DNA from: a bacterium
Lineage (GTDB): Bacteria; Myxococcota_A; Bradymonadia; UBA7976; UBA1532
DNA length: 64,000 bases
Direction of reading: 5' to 3'
NCBI GenBank assembly: GCA_030426085.1
Contig: JAUHYW010000009.1
Coordinates: 62,001 to 126,000, forward strand
This document shows, in pieces, positions 7,709 to 16,481 of this stretch; positions within the stretch are counted from its first letter, which is position 1, and the number at the start of each line of letters is the position of its first letter. Below the pieces are notes generated by a model, which did not search any database, had not been told where the DNA came from, and worked only from the letters and a program-made list of their open reading frames with translations. Made by a program: the position numbers and the translations under genes.

Positions 7709-8225
7709 GCCGGGGCGCGATCCGCGCCAGCCGGGCGGGCCCGATCCCCCACACCGCGTCCAGCGCGTCCACCGACGCCCACGGCCGACCCTCGACGATA
7801 CGCCCCGCCGTGCGAGGCCCGATGCCGTTCACCTGCGCCAGATCGGCCGCCGAGGCGTCGTTGACGTCCAGGCGCAGGCCGAGGCGCAAGCGATGGGCCG
7901 CCGAGAGCGGCTCGACCACGACCCGGCAGCGCCCGCCGGACGGCTCGAGACGCAGGCGGTCGCCGCGATGAACGGGCGCGCCGGGGCGGCAGATCCCGAC
8001 GAGCAACGCCACCACCGCCCGATCGCAGAGCAACCGGGGGCGGCCGCGCGCGTCGTGGACCACGACCGCCGCGCACGGCCCGGCAGCCACCTCGGGCTCC
8101 GCGGCCGGCGGATCGCAGCCGCGCATCGCGCCCAGCCCGCCGAGCGCGAGCACCGCGACGAGCGCCCGCGCGCTGCGCCAGCCCGCGCCCGATGAGGTGA
8201 TGTCCCGCCTGCTCCGATCTCGCAT
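7635..8225 (-). CDS. Helix-hairpin-helix (ComEA-like) protein
   Basis: A 196-residue protein with an N-terminal hydrophobic helix (ARALVAVLALGGLGAM) and a C-terminal tandem helix-hairpin-helix. The key segments are DVNDASAADLAQVNGIGPR and VDALDAVWGIGPARL, which match the GIG turns of the ComEA/ComE family. ComEA binds incoming double-stranded DNA in the periplasm during transformation; this protein may do the same, but the middle (residues ~45-110) is not family-typical. The start ATG is at 8225. The basic Arg/Pro-rich C-terminal tail overlaps the convergent lipoprotein gene by 74 bp, so the exact C-terminus deserves care. No other competence gene is adjacent. Confidence 0.7.
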   Translation of the reverse strand: MRDRSRRDITSSGAGWRSARALVAVLALGGLGAMRGCDPPAAEPEVAAGPCAAVVVHDARGRPRLLCDRAVVALLVGICRPGAPVHRGDRLRLEPSGGRCRVVVEPLSAAHRLRLGLRLDVNDASAADLAQVNGIGPRTAGRIVEGRPWASVDALDAVWGIGPARLARIAPRLRASPRPRLWPSRPRHAASSPRRP

Positions 8226-8343
8226 CGGCCCCCGTTCGCGCACGCCCGCGCCGATCGCGAGCCCTCGGGCACTCCATCGATCAATCGGCGCCCGTGTTGC
8301 GCAGAATCGACATCGCCCCGACAAAAAGTCGCGGATGGGCCCT

Positions 8344-9240
8344 TCAGTCGGGGGTGTCCGGCCGCCCGGTCGCCGGCTTCCAGCGGCGGTGGATCCAGAG
8401 CCACTGATCGGGGTGGGCGGCGATCGCCGACTCCACGACACTCAGGCACAGCCGGGTGTTGCGGTCGATGTCGGTCGCCCGATCAGGGGTGTGGTCGAGG
8501 GCCAGCGGCGGGTCGAAGCGTACGACGTGTGTCCGACCCGCCCGCCAGGTGAACGCGGGCACGACCACGGCGCCGGTCATACGAGCCAGCCGGGCCAGAT
8601 CGGGGCTGGTGGACGCCATCCGCCCGAAGAACGGCGCCCGCACGGCCCGGGCCTCGGCGCAGTGCTGGTCGAGCACATAGCCCACGATCTCGCCCCGCCG
8701 CAGCGCCGCGACCACCTGCCGGGCCGAGGCGCCGGCGGGCAGGAGCCGCGGCCCGCCCCGGCGCAGCGCGCGCCACGCGGCCTCAGCCCAGCCGGCCCGG
8801 AACCGCCGGGTCACCACCGAGACCGGCCGCTCCAGCAGCGTGCCCACCCGGACCAGGAGCTCCCAGTTGCCGAGGTGCGCGGTGACGACGAGCACCCCCC
8901 GCGCACCGGCCGCCGCGATGTGCGCCCGCCCTTCGATGCGCACGGCCTCTGGCGGCAGCGGCCGCCCGCCGAAGCGCAGCAGCTCCACGAAGGACCGCCC
9001 CAGGTGACGATACATCCCGCGCACGACGGCCTCGGTGCCGGTCGGGTCGAGGGCCAGCGCCCGGGCGACGTTCTCCCGGGCGACCGCCCGCCGGATGGGG
9101 ACCAACCGGTACCAGCCCCAGCCCAGCAGCCGGCCCAGCGCGTCGCTGCAGCGATGAGGCAGCGCCCGGAGCAGCGCGCAGATCGGCCACAGCGCCGCCC
9201 GGGCGATCGCGACGCGGGTCTTCGAGGCGGCTGCGCTCAC
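8344..9240 (-). CDS. Lipid A acyltransferase, LpxL/HtrB family
   Basis: A 298-residue late acyltransferase of lipid A biosynthesis on the inner face of the inner membrane. The HX4E catalytic motif is AHLGNWE (His122, Glu127). DQHC-AEARAVRAPFFG corresponds to the conserved DQ...PFFG segment, and the C-terminus has WIHRRWK, the family's conserved end. The start is GTG 9240, which overlaps the stop of lpxK as GTGA (9237-9240); an upstream extension would overlap lpxK and lacks homology. The gene is therefore translationally coupled to the LpxK-like kinase. Whether it is LpxL, LpxM or LpxP cannot be decided. Confidence 0.9.
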   Translation of the reverse strand: MSAAASKTRVAIARAALWPICALLRALPHRCSDALGRLLGWGWYRLVPIRRAVARENVARALALDPTGTEAVVRGMYRHLGRSFVELLRFGGRPLPPEAVRIEGRAHIAAAGARGVLVVTAHLGNWELLVRVGTLLERPVSVVTRRFRAGWAEAAWRALRRGGPRLLPAGASARQVVAALRRGEIVGYVLDQHCAEARAVRAPFFGRMASTSPDLARLARMTGAVVVPAFTWRAGRTHVVRFDPPLALDHTPDRATDIDRNTRLCLSVVESAIAAHPDQWLWIHRRWKPATGRPDTPD

Positions 9241-10253
9241 CGCAGCCCGCGGGAGAGCAGCGCGGCGAGCCGCGAGCCGCCGGACACGACCTCGACCTCG
9301 ACCTCGAGGACGGCGGCCGGGAACCCGGGCGGGAGCCGCGCGCGATCCTTGGCGGTCGTGACCCAGGGGCCGTCGGGCAGGCGCGCCAGCTCGGCCGTGG
9401 TGAACCGGTGATGATCGGCGCGCACGCAGCCCGGCAGGATCCGCACGCCGCAGGCGTCGAGGCGGTGGAGGAACGACGCCGGCCGACCGATGGCACACAG
9501 CGGCCGCAGCGCGCGCCCGGCGAGCCAGCCGGCGTCGACCAATCGTCCGTCGCTCAGCCGGACGCCGCGGACGACATACCGGCTGGTGACGTCGACCGGG
9601 CCGGGCAGCGGGCGGGCGCCGGGCTCGTCGATCTTGCTCAGCCAGACCGCGTCCGCCCGGCTCAGCGCCGACAGCGGCTCGCGCAGGGGGCCCGCCGGCA
9701 TCACCCGCCGGCCCGCCGTGGCGTCGACGACCACGAGGTCGAGGGTCCGGGGCAGGTCGGGATCCTGGAAGCCGTCGTCGACCACGATGAGGTCGGCCCT
9801 CGAAGCGGCCGCCCGATGGCACGCCCCACGGCCGCCGCCGACCACGATCCGGACCCGGGGCACGTCACCCAGCGCTGCGAAGAGCGCCGCGGCCTCGTCC
9901 CCGAAGCGCGCGGCGTCGGGGCCGTCGACGATCGTCGGCCGCTCGACCCCCGCCCGGTAGCCGTGACCCACGATCACGACCCGGCGGTCGGCCGCGAGCC
10001 GCCGCGCGAGCCACTCGACGACCGGGGTGCGCCCGGCGCCGCCCACCGACAGCCCACCGACGACGATCGTGGGCACCGTCGGCGCCGGCGGCCGGGGCCG
10101 GCGGGCCCGACGCCGCGCGACCCAACCCACCCCGGCGCCGAGCGCTCGGGAGATCGGGTCGGCGTGCCCCCGGTGCAGCCAGCCCTGAACCCGGCGCCGC
10201 AGCCGCGCCCGGGGGTCGGGCCGATCGATCCCGCCCTCACCGCCTGCGCTCAT
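9237..10253 (-). CDS. lpxK: Tetraacyldisaccharide 4'-kinase (LpxK) with variant P-loop
   Basis: LpxK phosphorylates the 4' position of tetraacyldisaccharide-1-phosphate to give lipid IVA at the inner membrane. The family layout is intact: VVGGLSVGGAGRTPV (P-loop, ~65-78), HGYRAG, GDEAAALFA, DDGFQDPDLPRTLDLVVVDA split by the DDGFQ motif, and TTAKDRARLP. The P-loop is normally GGTGKTP; here the lysine is arginine (Arg75, codon CGC). The first ~60 residues carry many Arg residues, as expected for the membrane-binding N-terminus. Start ATG 10253; the ATG at 10310 would add residues of no family character. Coupled to the LpxL-type gene by a GTGA overlap. Confidence 0.9.
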   Translation of the reverse strand: MSAGGEGGIDRPDPRARLRRRVQGWLHRGHADPISRALGAGVGWVARRRARRPRPPAPTVPTIVVGGLSVGGAGRTPVVEWLARRLAADRRVVIVGHGYRAGVERPTIVDGPDAARFGDEAAALFAALGDVPRVRIVVGGGRGACHRAAASRADLIVVDDGFQDPDLPRTLDLVVVDATAGRRVMPAGPLREPLSALSRADAVWLSKIDEPGARPLPGPVDVTSRYVVRGVRLSDGRLVDAGWLAGRALRPLCAIGRPASFLHRLDACGVRILPGCVRADHHRFTTAELARLPDGPWVTTAKDRARLPPGFPAAVLEVEVEVVSGGSRLAALLSRGLR

Positions 10254-10318
10254 CGCTGCCGCGCCCGGGGCCGTCCGTGCTATGCTGCGCGCTCTCATCT
10301 GCCGCATCATCGCCGACC

Positions 10319-11356
10319 GTGACCCGATACGAAATCCACATTCCCGGCGAGGACGGCGGCCGCGTCGAGCGGGTGCACGGCGACAACTGGCTCGACGCCT
10401 TGCGCCGCGGGCTCGCCGCGGCCGGCCTGCCCGCCCCCAACCGCAACCTGGGTGTCGCCTTCGGCGCCGGCGGGGCGGTCGACATCACCGACGCCGACGC
10501 GGGCCGGGTCTACAAGGTGGTGCCGGTCGCCGACACCCAGCCGACCCGCACGACGACCGGGCCGATCGATGTGCCCATCGTCGACCCGGTGGACGATCCG
10601 TTCGCCGAGGAGGGGGACGCCGAGCCGAGCCTGCCCTACCGCCCGCCGGTCCAGGCGGCGCCCGGCCCCCGGCACGCCCCACGGCGGGCGGGGCGCCTGT
10701 CGGCCATGGCCTTCGGCCCCTACCGCCGGGCGATCCGCTCGCCTGCCGACGCCCCCGCCGCGCCAGGCGTGCTCGACGCGCAAGAGCCGGCCCGCAGCGC
10801 CCGCGGGCTCCATGAAGGCCCGTCACCCGACGAGAGCGTCGAGACCCGCGCGGCCCAGACCGACGACCCGCTGCTGAGCGATGTCGCGGCCCTCGACCGC
10901 TTCGACGGTGCCCCGGCCGAGGCCGCCGCGTTCCTGCTCGATCGGGCGATGCACCACGTCCCGTGCGCCGCCGGATCGGTGCTGCTCGTGCACCCGCGGG
11001 CGCGCTGCTTGTACTTCGCGGCGGTCCGGGGGTCGAAGGCCGACATGCTCGTCGATCAGAAAGTGCCGCTCGAGGTCGGGCTGGTGGGGCATTGCGTGCG
11101 CACCCGGCGCTCGCTCAACGTACCCGATCCACCCCGCGACCCGCGCTTCTCACGCACCATCGCCGACAAGGTGGGCTACATCCCCAGCTCGATCGTCTGC
11201 TTGCCGATCCTGGCGGGGCGCAAGATCTTCGGGGTGCTCGAGCTGCTCGATCGACTGGGCCGGGAGACCTTCACCGACGCCGAGGAGGCCAGCCTGCGCC
11301 GGGCCAGCCGCACCCTGGGCGCGAACCTCGCCCGGCTGCTGGGGTTGACCGGCTGA
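10319..11356 (+). CDS. GAF-domain protein
   Basis: A 345-residue cytoplasmic protein. The N-terminal ~60 residues form a small unknown domain (TRYEIHIPGEDGGRVERV, then DNWLDALRRGLAAAGLP). A Pro/Ala/Arg-rich variable region follows (~70-185), and the C-terminus (~205-340) is a GAF domain (AGSVLLVHPRARCLYFAAV, GLVGHCVRTRRSLNVPDP, FGVLELLDR). GAF domains bind small ligands such as cyclic nucleotides or regulate output domains; no output domain is attached, so it may act as a sensor or partner. The start is set at GTG 10319; an ATG at 10277 adds 14 residues of unlikely sequence. It converges on rpoD with 21 bp between stops. Confidence 0.75.
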   Translation: MTRYEIHIPGEDGGRVERVHGDNWLDALRRGLAAAGLPAPNRNLGVAFGAGGAVDITDADAGRVYKVVPVADTQPTRTTTGPIDVPIVDPVDDPFAEEGDAEPSLPYRPPVQAAPGPRHAPRRAGRLSAMAFGPYRRAIRSPADAPAAPGVLDAQEPARSARGLHEGPSPDESVETRAAQTDDPLLSDVAALDRFDGAPAEAAAFLLDRAMHHVPCAAGSVLLVHPRARCLYFAAVRGSKADMLVDQKVPLEVGLVGHCVRTRRSLNVPDPPRDPRFSRTIADKVGYIPSSIVCLPILAGRKIFGVLELLDRLGRETFTDAEEASLRRASRTLGANLARLLGLTG

Positions 11357-11377
11357 CGGGCCGAGCAGCGGCTCGGC

Positions 11378-12919
11378 TCAGGTGTTGTCGAAGAAGGTGC
11401 GCAGCGAGCGGCTGCGGTGGGTCTGGCGCAGCTTGCGGATGGCCTGGGCCTCGATCTGACGGATGCGCTCGCGGGTGAGTTCGAAGACCTGCCCCACCTC
11501 TTCGAGCGTGTGATCGCTGCGCACCCCGATGCCGAAGCGCAGCCGCAGCACCCGCGCCTCGCGGGGGCTGAGCGTCTCGAGGACCTTCGCGGTCTCTTCG
11601 CCCATCATCATGTCGGTCGTCGCCGAGTCGGGGCTGATCTGGCTGATGTCCTCGATGAAATCACCGAGCTGGCTGTCGTCGTCGCCCACCGGCGTCTCGA
11701 GCGAGACCGGGGCCCGGCTGATCTTGAGCGCCCGCCGCACCTGCTCAGGGGTCATGTCGAGCCGCTCGGCGATCTCCTCGGGCAGCGCCGGCCGCTCCAG
11801 CTCCTGCTCCATCTGGCGGGCGACGCGGGTGATCTTGTTGATGGTCTCGATGAGGTGCACCGGGATGCGGATGGTGCGGGCCTGATCGGCGATGGCCCGG
11901 GTGATCGCCTGCCGGATCCACCAGGTGGCGTAGGTGCTGAACTTGTGGCCCCGCTGATATTCGAACTTGTCGACCGCCCGCATCAGCCCGATGTTGCCCT
12001 CCTGGATGAGATCCAGGAAGTGCAGCCCGTGGTTGAGGTAGCGCTTGGCAATGCTCACCACCAGCCGCAGGTTGGCCAGGATCATCTCGCTCTTGGCCCG
12101 CTCGAGGTTGCGCGCGTGCCGCTGGATGCCGGCGACGACCTCGCGCAAGGCCGCGTAGTCCATGCCGGCGACGACCTCGAGCTCCTCGATGCGGGTGAGG
12201 GCCTTCTTGGCGCTGCGGGTCAGCTCGGTCCACTGCTTGACGTCGAGGCCGCTCTCGGCGGTCGGCTCGCACCCGGCGACGAGCGCGTCGACGTCGACCC
12301 CGGCCATGACCTCGCACTCTTCGATGAAGCGCCGCCAGTCGCGCATCTCGTCCCGGGCGCTCTTGAGCTGCTCGGCGATCTCGGCGATCACGTTCCAGCT
12401 CACCTTCATCCGGTCGACGAGCGCCCGCAGGTCGCCCTCGTAGTCCCGGCGGCTGGTCGAGCCCTTCTTCTGGGCCCGCGCCCGCGAGCGGGCGACGTTC
12501 TTCATGCGCTTGGCGATGTCTTCGGTGCGGTCGATGCCGGTCAGGCCGGTCTCTTCGTCGGGCTGGGAGCTGCTGCTGCCGTCGAGGATCTCGCGCAGGC
12601 TGCGCAGGCCCTTCTTCACCTGGCGGGGCAGATCGACGAAGGCGTTGACCCCGGCCTGGGTCGCCAGGATGCCCGCCAGCATACCCTCGCGGGCGGCCTC
12701 GATGCGCTTGGCGATCTCGACCTCCTGCTCGCGGGTGAGCAGGTCGACGCAGCCGATCTTGGAGAGGTACATCCGGACGCTGTCGAGCTCCCCGGCGTCC
12801 GGCTCGCGGTCCTTGCGGCCCCGGCGGGAGGTCTTGCTGGTGCTCTTCCGGGTGGATGCCCGCTTGCGGGAGTTCTCGGCCGAGCCGTCCTGGGTTCGGG
12901 TGCGCTTCGCGTCGGACAT
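11378..12919 (-). CDS. rpoD: Primary RNA polymerase sigma factor RpoD
   Basis: The housekeeping sigma-70 factor, 513 residues. A basic N-terminus ([18 protein letters not shown]) precedes region 1.2 (~44-75, [19 protein letters not shown]). The non-conserved region spans ~85-275. Region 2 runs from ~276 to 350 with the near-invariant [31 protein letters not shown] and RTIRIPVH. Region 3 follows, and region 4.2 ends with [18 protein letters not shown]. The start ATG 12919 has a strong AGGAGG at a 5-nt distance. The upstream 275 bp contain a perfect 16-bp palindrome and a second dyad. The gene sits between two blocks of lipid A genes, which is not its usual place beside dnaG. Confidence 0.96.
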   Translation of the reverse strand: MSDAKRTRTQDGSAENSRKRASTRKSTSKTSRRGRKDREPDAGELDSVRMYLSKIGCVDLLTREQEVEIAKRIEAAREGMLAGILATQAGVNAFVDLPRQVKKGLRSLREILDGSSSSQPDEETGLTGIDRTEDIAKRMKNVARSRARAQKKGSTSRRDYEGDLRALVDRMKVSWNVIAEIAEQLKSARDEMRDWRRFIEECEVMAGVDVDALVAGCEPTAESGLDVKQWTELTRSAKKALTRIEELEVVAGMDYAALREVVAGIQRHARNLERAKSEMILANLRLVVSIAKRYLNHGLHFLDLIQEGNIGLMRAVDKFEYQRGHKFSTYATWWIRQAITRAIADQARTIRIPVHLIETINKITRVARQMEQELERPALPEEIAERLDMTPEQVRRALKISRAPVSLETPVGDDDSQLGDFIEDISQISPDSATTDMMMGEETAKVLETLSPREARVLRLRFGIGVRSDHTLEEVGQVFELTRERIRQIEAQAIRKLRQTHRSRSLRTFFDNT

Positions 12920-13087
12920 CGGAACCTCCTGTCGCCCGGCCGGGTTCTCGGGCGGCTTGACGGCGCTCGCACGATGCAACACCCGCACCATGCGAGATCG
13001 AGATGCCGCCGGAGGGCCTGAGTCGCGTCGCCGCGCGCCGGCTGCGCGGCCGTTCGGCGGCGGCCGGACCGCTGCGGAGCCCGGACA

Positions 13088-13103
13088 CTGACATCGATGT
13101 CAG
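13088..13103. promoter_or_regulatory. Perfect 16-bp palindrome upstream of rpoD
   Basis: CTGACATCGATGTCAG reads the same on both strands. It lies about 170 bp upstream of the rpoD start, in the only long gap of this region. Its size and symmetry fit a dimeric regulator operator; no regulator can be assigned. Confidence 0.4.
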
Positions 13104-13148
13104 GGCATGATGCAATGGTTGCCGGACCGGCTCGATATGTATGAGAAC

Positions 13149-13179
13149 CGGAAAACCACCGTCGTGACAAGGTTTTCCG
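13149..13179 (-). terminator. Hairpin between the DUF374 gene and rpoD
   Basis: Arms CGGAAAACC (13149-13157) and GGTTTTCCG (13171-13179) form a 9-bp stem with a 13-nt loop, 15 bp past the stop of the DUF374 acyltransferase gene. It may terminate the msbA-like operon. There is no clear T-run, and the AT-rich patch 13130-13180 could instead hold promoter elements for rpoD, which I could not place. Confidence 0.35.
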
Positions 13180-13194
13180 AGAGGGGCGCCCCGC

Positions 13195-13845
13195 TCACCC
13201 CGACCGGCGGGCACCGGCCCTCTCCGAGCCACGGCCGCGCGCCAGATCGCGGCGGGCGGCTGCGTTGATCCGGTCGATGCGCCGGGCCAACTCGGCGCAG
13301 GCGCCCTCGATCGACCCGTCGGCCGGCGGGTGCCACGGCGCCCCGACCCGGACGACCGCGCGGGCGAATGGACACGGCAACAGGTAGCGATCCCACGCCC
13401 GGCGCAGCCGCCAGCCGCGGGAGACGGCGACCCCCACCGGCCAGATGGGCAGCCCGGTGCGCCGGGCGAGGTAGATCACGCCCGGCTTGACCGTGCCCCG
13501 CGGGCCGCGCGGGCCGTCGACCGCCATCAGCGCCAGCGCCCCGCCCCGCAGCGCCCGCCACAGACCGCGCAGGGCGCCGGCGCCGCCCCGGCTGCTCGAG
13601 CCCGAGACGTGCCCGATGCCCAGGCGCGTCAGGATGCGGGCCTGCAGCCGCCCGTCGGCGCTCAAGCTCACCGGCGCCACCAGCCGGCCGCAGGGTCGAT
13701 GACCGAGCAGAGGGAGCTGATCGCCGTGCCAGAAGGCCACCAGCCCCGGGCCGTCGAACGGCGCGCCGACGCGCCGGGCGCGCAGCGTGAACAACCACGA
13801 GCGAATGAGCAGAGCGGCGGGCAGCGCCAGCCAACGCCGGCTCAC
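13195..13845 (-). CDS. Lysophospholipid acyltransferase-like protein, DUF374 family
   Basis: A 216-residue membrane-associated acyltransferase-like protein. Family features are the FWHGDQLPLLGH motif, SLSADGRLQARILTRLG, the GSSSRGG motif and DGPRGPRGTVKPGVIYLAR. DUF374 proteins are often found in lipid A clusters of Deltaproteobacteria and Bacteroidetes and are predicted to move acyl chains on lipid A or related lipids. The start is GTG 13845, overlapping the stop of the upstream ABC transporter gene as GTGA. Longer open frames upstream only run antiparallel inside that gene. Confidence 0.87.
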   Translation of the reverse strand: MSRRWLALPAALLIRSWLFTLRARRVGAPFDGPGLVAFWHGDQLPLLGHRPCGRLVAPVSLSADGRLQARILTRLGIGHVSGSSSRGGAGALRGLWRALRGGALALMAVDGPRGPRGTVKPGVIYLARRTGLPIWPVGVAVSRGWRLRRAWDRYLLPCPFARAVVRVGAPWHPPADGSIEGACAELARRIDRINAAARRDLARGRGSERAGARRSG

Positions 13846-15551
13846 GAGGCCTCCGCGACGGCTGGAGCACCGGCCCCGCCGAGGCGGACCACCCGATCGG
13901 CGAGCGCGGCGACGGCCGGGTCGTGGGTGATCAAGAGCACGGTCCGGCCGTCGGCGACCGCCGGCAAGGTCTGGCGCAGCGCGCCGAGCGCCTCGGCATC
14001 CAGGTGGGCGTCGGGCTCGTCGAGCACGAGCAGCGCCGGATCGCGCACCAGCGCCCGGGCCAGCGCCACCCGCTGACGCTCGCCGCCCGACAGGCCCGCG
14101 CCGCCGTCGCCCAGCGGCGTCTGCCAGCCGGCGGGCAGGCGCTCCACGATCCGATCGAGCCCGGTGAGGCGCGCCACATCTTCGAGGCGGTCCGCGCCGC
14201 CGGGCGGGTCGCCGAACAAGACGTTCTCCCGCAGCGTGCCTCGGCCGACATCCAGCCCCTGCGTCACCCACCCGATGCGGGCCCGCCACCCGTCGGCGTC
14301 CAGCTCGGCGAGGGGCACCCGGTCCACCCGCAGCCCGCCACCGTCGGGGCCGAGCAGGCCGGCGATGAGCCAGGCGGTGGTCGTCTTGCCCGAGCCGTTG
14401 GGCCCCAGCAGCGCCGTGATACGACCCGCCGGCAACGTCAGATCGAGGCCGTCGAGCACAGCCCGCCCGCCCCGTCGGGCGACGACCCCCCGCAGCTCGA
14501 CGGTCGGCCCCCGCTCGGGCGCGGCCCGTCGGCCCCCGACGGGCAGCCGCTCGGCGCGCTCGAGCACCTCGGTGATCCGGGCCAGCGCCGCCCGCCCCGG
14601 CTGGATGACCTCCTGGGCCCGCACCAGCCCCTTCACCGGCTGATACAGCATCATCAGCGCGGCGAAGAAGCCGATGACGCTCTCAGGCGCCAGATCGCCG
14701 TCCGCCACCCGCCCGGCGGCGTAGAGCAGCGTACCGGCCAGAGCCGCCGCGCCGAGGACCTCGGTGAACGGTGAGGCGAAGGCCCGGATGCGCACCGAGC
14801 GCACGACCGCCCGGCGCACGGCGTCGAACGCCCGAGAGGCCCGTGCGCCCGCCCAGCGTCCGGCCCCGCTGAGCTGGATCAAGGACAGGCGGGCGAGCTG
14901 GTCGGTCATCTCGACGGTCAGCGCCCCCCGCTCGGCGTGCGCGTCGCCGGCGGCCCGCCGAAGCCGGCGGGCGAAGCGGGCGACCGGCCAGAACGCGAGG
15001 GGGTAGACCGCGAACGCGACCACCGCCAGCGCCGGATCGAGCGCGACGCACACCGCGATCAGGGCCAGGGCCTGCAAGCCGTCACGGATCACCGCCGCCA
15101 CCCCGTCGACCAGCAGCCGCTCGGCGGCGTCGGCGTCGTGAGTGGCCCGGCTGACGAGGTCGCCCAGACCCCACGCCCGGGCCAGATCGGGCGGCAGGTG
15201 CAGGATCCGGGCGTGTAGCCGCTCGCGCAGCTCGGCGACGACCGACTGGCCCAGCTCGGCGAGCCCGACCGCGTGGCGGTGGAAGGCGAGCGCCTTGAGC
15301 AAGGCGACGGTGACGATCACGAGCGGCAGGCCGGCGCGCAGCGTGGACAGATCAGGCGGCGGCGGCAGATGAGGCATGAGCCAGCCCGGCCAGCTCAGCC
15401 CGTCACCCCCGAAGAGCGCCCGCAGCGCCGGCCCGGCCAACGCCCCGTAGGCCGCGGTGCAGGCCGCGAGCAGCCCGGCCCACGCGGTGAGCCGCAGGAC
15501 GGCGCCCCAGCGGGGCCCGAGCAGGGCGCGTACGTGAGGATCGGGCAGCAT
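13842..15551 (-). CDS. MsbA-like ABC transporter (lipid A export)
   Basis: A 569-residue half-transporter with a fused membrane and ATPase part. About six membrane helices occupy the first ~310 residues. The ATPase part has Walker A GPNGSGKTT, signature LSGGERQR, Walker B ALLVLDEPDAHLD and the switch His in LLITHD. This is the architecture of MsbA, which flips lipid A core across the inner membrane as a homodimer. The coupling to a DUF374 acyltransferase and the nearby lpxK/lpxL genes support lipid A export; multidrug export is the alternative. Start ATG 15551, chosen because the residues before it belong to another frame of upstream sequence. An extended -10-like TGCTATCCT sits just upstream on the minus strand. 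Confidence 0.82.
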   Translation of the reverse strand: MLPDPHVRALLGPRWGAVLRLTAWAGLLAACTAAYGALAGPALRALFGGDGLSWPGWLMPHLPPPPDLSTLRAGLPLVIVTVALLKALAFHRHAVGLAELGQSVVAELRERLHARILHLPPDLARAWGLGDLVSRATHDADAAERLLVDGVAAVIRDGLQALALIAVCVALDPALAVVAFAVYPLAFWPVARFARRLRRAAGDAHAERGALTVEMTDQLARLSLIQLSGAGRWAGARASRAFDAVRRAVVRSVRIRAFASPFTEVLGAAALAGTLLYAAGRVADGDLAPESVIGFFAALMMLYQPVKGLVRAQEVIQPGRAALARITEVLERAERLPVGGRRAAPERGPTVELRGVVARRGGRAVLDGLDLTLPAGRITALLGPNGSGKTTTAWLIAGLLGPDGGGLRVDRVPLAELDADGWRARIGWVTQGLDVGRGTLRENVLFGDPPGGADRLEDVARLTGLDRIVERLPAGWQTPLGDGGAGLSGGERQRVALARALVRDPALLVLDEPDAHLDAEALGALRQTLPAVADGRTVLLITHDPAVAALADRVVRLGGAGAPAVAEAS

Positions 15552-15661
15552 CGGCCGCGGAGGATAGCACGCCACCGCCGAGCAGGGACGGCGTTCGCCC
15601 GGGGGTCGAAGGCCGGAGCGAAGCTCGGGGTCGGGAACCCGGCGCCACCTCGCGCGCCGGA

Positions 15662-16444
15662 TCAGAAGTCGAGGCTGTAGCCCAGATAGCCCCCGCCCGG
15701 CGCGAGCCCGACCTCGACCCGGGCGTCCTGCTGGGCGTGATCGGCCCGGGTCCACAAGAAGATGGCCGTGCCCACCGCCACCGCGCTGGTCGCGAAGGCG
15801 ATGTCGGCGATGAGCGCGCTCTGCTCGGCCCCGTCCTTGAACTCGAGGGTGTCGTCCCGGGTCTCGGCCGCTCGGGCCTGGGACGCCTGGTCGAGCGCGT
15901 CGAGCCCGAACCACGTCCCCACACCGGCCGCCGCGAGGCCGACGCCGGCCACCACCCACGGCCAGGGGTCGGTCTTCGGCTCGACGGCCAGCGGGGTCTG
16001 GATGCCGACCTTGCGGGCGACGTCCCCCAGGTCGACCTCCTTGGGCACCGGCTCTCCGCCGAGTTGGCGGATACGGTGGATGACCGCCGTCTCGTCGGCC
16101 GGCGTCGTCGCCAGGTAGGCCCGGTACCACTCGATGGCGCCCTCGCCGTCGCCCAGCTTCTCGCGGCTGCGGGCGATGTTGAAGAGCAGGTCCCGGTGGT
16201 TGGTGAGCACGAACGCCTTCTGGAAGTCGACCGCCGCCTCTTCGAACCGCGCCTGCCGATAGTGGGCCAGCGCCTGGAAGAACAGCGTCTCGGCCTGATC
16301 GAGCGTCGCCTGGTCGAGCTGCTCCATCTCGGCGACCACGGCCGGCTCGTCCGACTCGGTCGCCGCTGCCCGTTGGGGCACGCCGAGCACGGGCGCCGCC
16401 ATCGCGCACAGAGCCAGGGCGCGTATGTCGAACCGGGATCTCAT
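15662..16444 (-). CDS. Periplasmic TPR protein with C-terminal membrane segments
   Basis: A 260-residue exported protein of unknown function. It has a signal peptide (residues ~1-30, AMAAPVLGVPQRAAA), then a TPR-like helical region (AETLFFQALAHYRQARFEE, AVDFQKAFVLTNHRDLLFNI, EGAIEWYRAYL). Two hydrophobic segments follow (WVVAGVGLAAAGVGTWFG and ATSAVAVGTAIFLW), and a short tail ends GGGYLGYSLDF. The start ATG 16444 has GGAGG upstream. It lies 37 bp after the MopE-like gene. The layout (TPR, then paired hydrophobic helices) is repeated in the gene at 21628-22374. Confidence 0.68.
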   Translation of the reverse strand: MRSRFDIRALALCAMAAPVLGVPQRAAATESDEPAVVAEMEQLDQATLDQAETLFFQALAHYRQARFEEAAVDFQKAFVLTNHRDLLFNIARSREKLGDGEGAIEWYRAYLATTPADETAVIHRIRQLGGEPVPKEVDLGDVARKVGIQTPLAVEPKTDPWPWVVAGVGLAAAGVGTWFGLDALDQASQARAAETRDDTLEFKDGAEQSALIADIAFATSAVAVGTAIFLWTRADHAQQDARVEVGLAPGGGYLGYSLDF

Positions 16445-16481
16445 CGCAGTGCCTCCATTCGGGATCGGGTGCGTCTCCTCA

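Noticed and set aside
10277-10279. ATG as start of the GAF gene
   Set aside because: Adds 14 residues without similarity; GTG 10319 begins the conserved-looking N-terminal domain.
11417-13021. Plus-strand frame opposite rpoD
   Set aside because: Shadow of the RpoD coding sequence; Leu/Asp/His-rich without recognisable fold.
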